This document shows, piece by piece, positions 15,855 through 15,938 of a DNA stretch of 15,938 nt. Position 1 is the first letter of the stretch; every line of letters starts with the position of its first letter. The notes beneath the pieces were generated by a model. The model made no database searches. It was not told the origin of the DNA and was given only the letters and a program-made list of their open reading frames with translations. A program made the position numbers and the translations under genes. Origin of the DNA: Floccularia luteovirens (Eukaryota; Basidiomycota; Agaricomycetes; Agaricales; Squamanitaceae). The stretch spans positions 1-15,938 of the forward strand of contig VSJF01000019.1 in assembly GCA_009739215.1 (NCBI GenBank). The letters are read 5' to 3'.

Positions 15855-15938
15855 CTTCATAGTTGACCCAAGATTTGCTGATGTATATAGCATAGTTAGT
15901 AAATAGCTAGAGATCTACTCCTTTCTAACTGCCTTTAT

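Larger units (their letters stand above)
14442..15881 (+). mobile_element. TIR element copy C (complete)
   Basis: The 1,440-bp copy runs from TCAGCAAATCCTGGTTTTAG to GACCCAAGATTTGCTGA. In order it has: a terminal repeat; a CCATAG array (14475-14790); a GACTTAGAGTACTATTCC block; a TTCAAATTTTGACTTCAGC / GAACTTCAAC region with small inverted repeats; an intron-like stretch (15033-15079); a GGAAGGAGTTGAGGAGATG block; a pyrimidine tract; a TAGTATTATATAGTAG block; a short CTATGG array; and the right terminal repeat. The flanks are CA and TG, not a TA duplication, so the exact end or target rule is unsettled. No transposase frame is present. It is the reference for defining the insertion in copy A. 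Confidence 0.8.

Overview
The window looks like transposon-graveyard DNA from a filamentous fungus, most likely a basidiomycete of the mushroom lineage. It is very AT-rich and strongly depleted of CpG: I count about 26 CpGs by eye, 11 of them in one 597-bp LTR. The decayed genes have fungal-size introns (41-58 nt) with GTAAGT/GTATG-type donors and CTAAC-like branch sites. Their protein remnants resemble transposon-associated families I know from Agaricomycetes. I see no intact host gene, no rRNA or tRNA and no CRISPR array. Almost every in-frame stop in the old reading frames can be explained by one C-to-T or G-to-A change, as expected from RIP-like mutation or deamination of methylated cytosine.

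Four kinds of repeat are layered here. (1) Four copies (A 1250-3337, B 5013-6287, C 14442-15881, D 12315-13384) of a DNA-transposon-like element have TCAGCAAATC termini, arrays of CCATAG/CTATGG next to the ends, a conserved short intron-like sequence, and a long strand-asymmetric pyrimidine tract. B and D are inverted relative to A and C. (2) Five nearly complete LTRs of about 600 bp (1967-2563, 6933-7538, 7686-8282, 10943-11542, 13385-13989) plus one LTR tail; two of these are clean solo LTRs with 5-bp target duplications. (3) Two solo LTRs of a second, Ty1/copia-like family (4507-4876, 12635-12938), also with near-perfect 5-bp duplications. (4) A promoter-like LTR remnant (about 11543-11850) carrying a perfect four-unit heat shock element.

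Under these insertions lie old genes. A SNF2-type helicase pseudogene runs on the + strand (3338-4506, 4882-5012). A solo LTR interrupts it, then element B. A lysine-rich tail (6288-6932) follows and is itself cut by another solo LTR. On the - strand, 9739-10941 holds a decayed C-terminal part of a transposon-encoded protein, followed by a small three-exon gene remnant (9121-9589). At the left edge, 85-440 is a further fragment of a transposon protein tail.

The most useful observations are the element with CCATAG arrays and a conserved intron, the empty-site comparison that proves one LTR insertion, the CpG-rich young LTR, the multiply interrupted helicase with apparent GC-AG introns, and the heat-shock-element promoter. 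Family names come from recognising sequence patterns by eye, without database searches.
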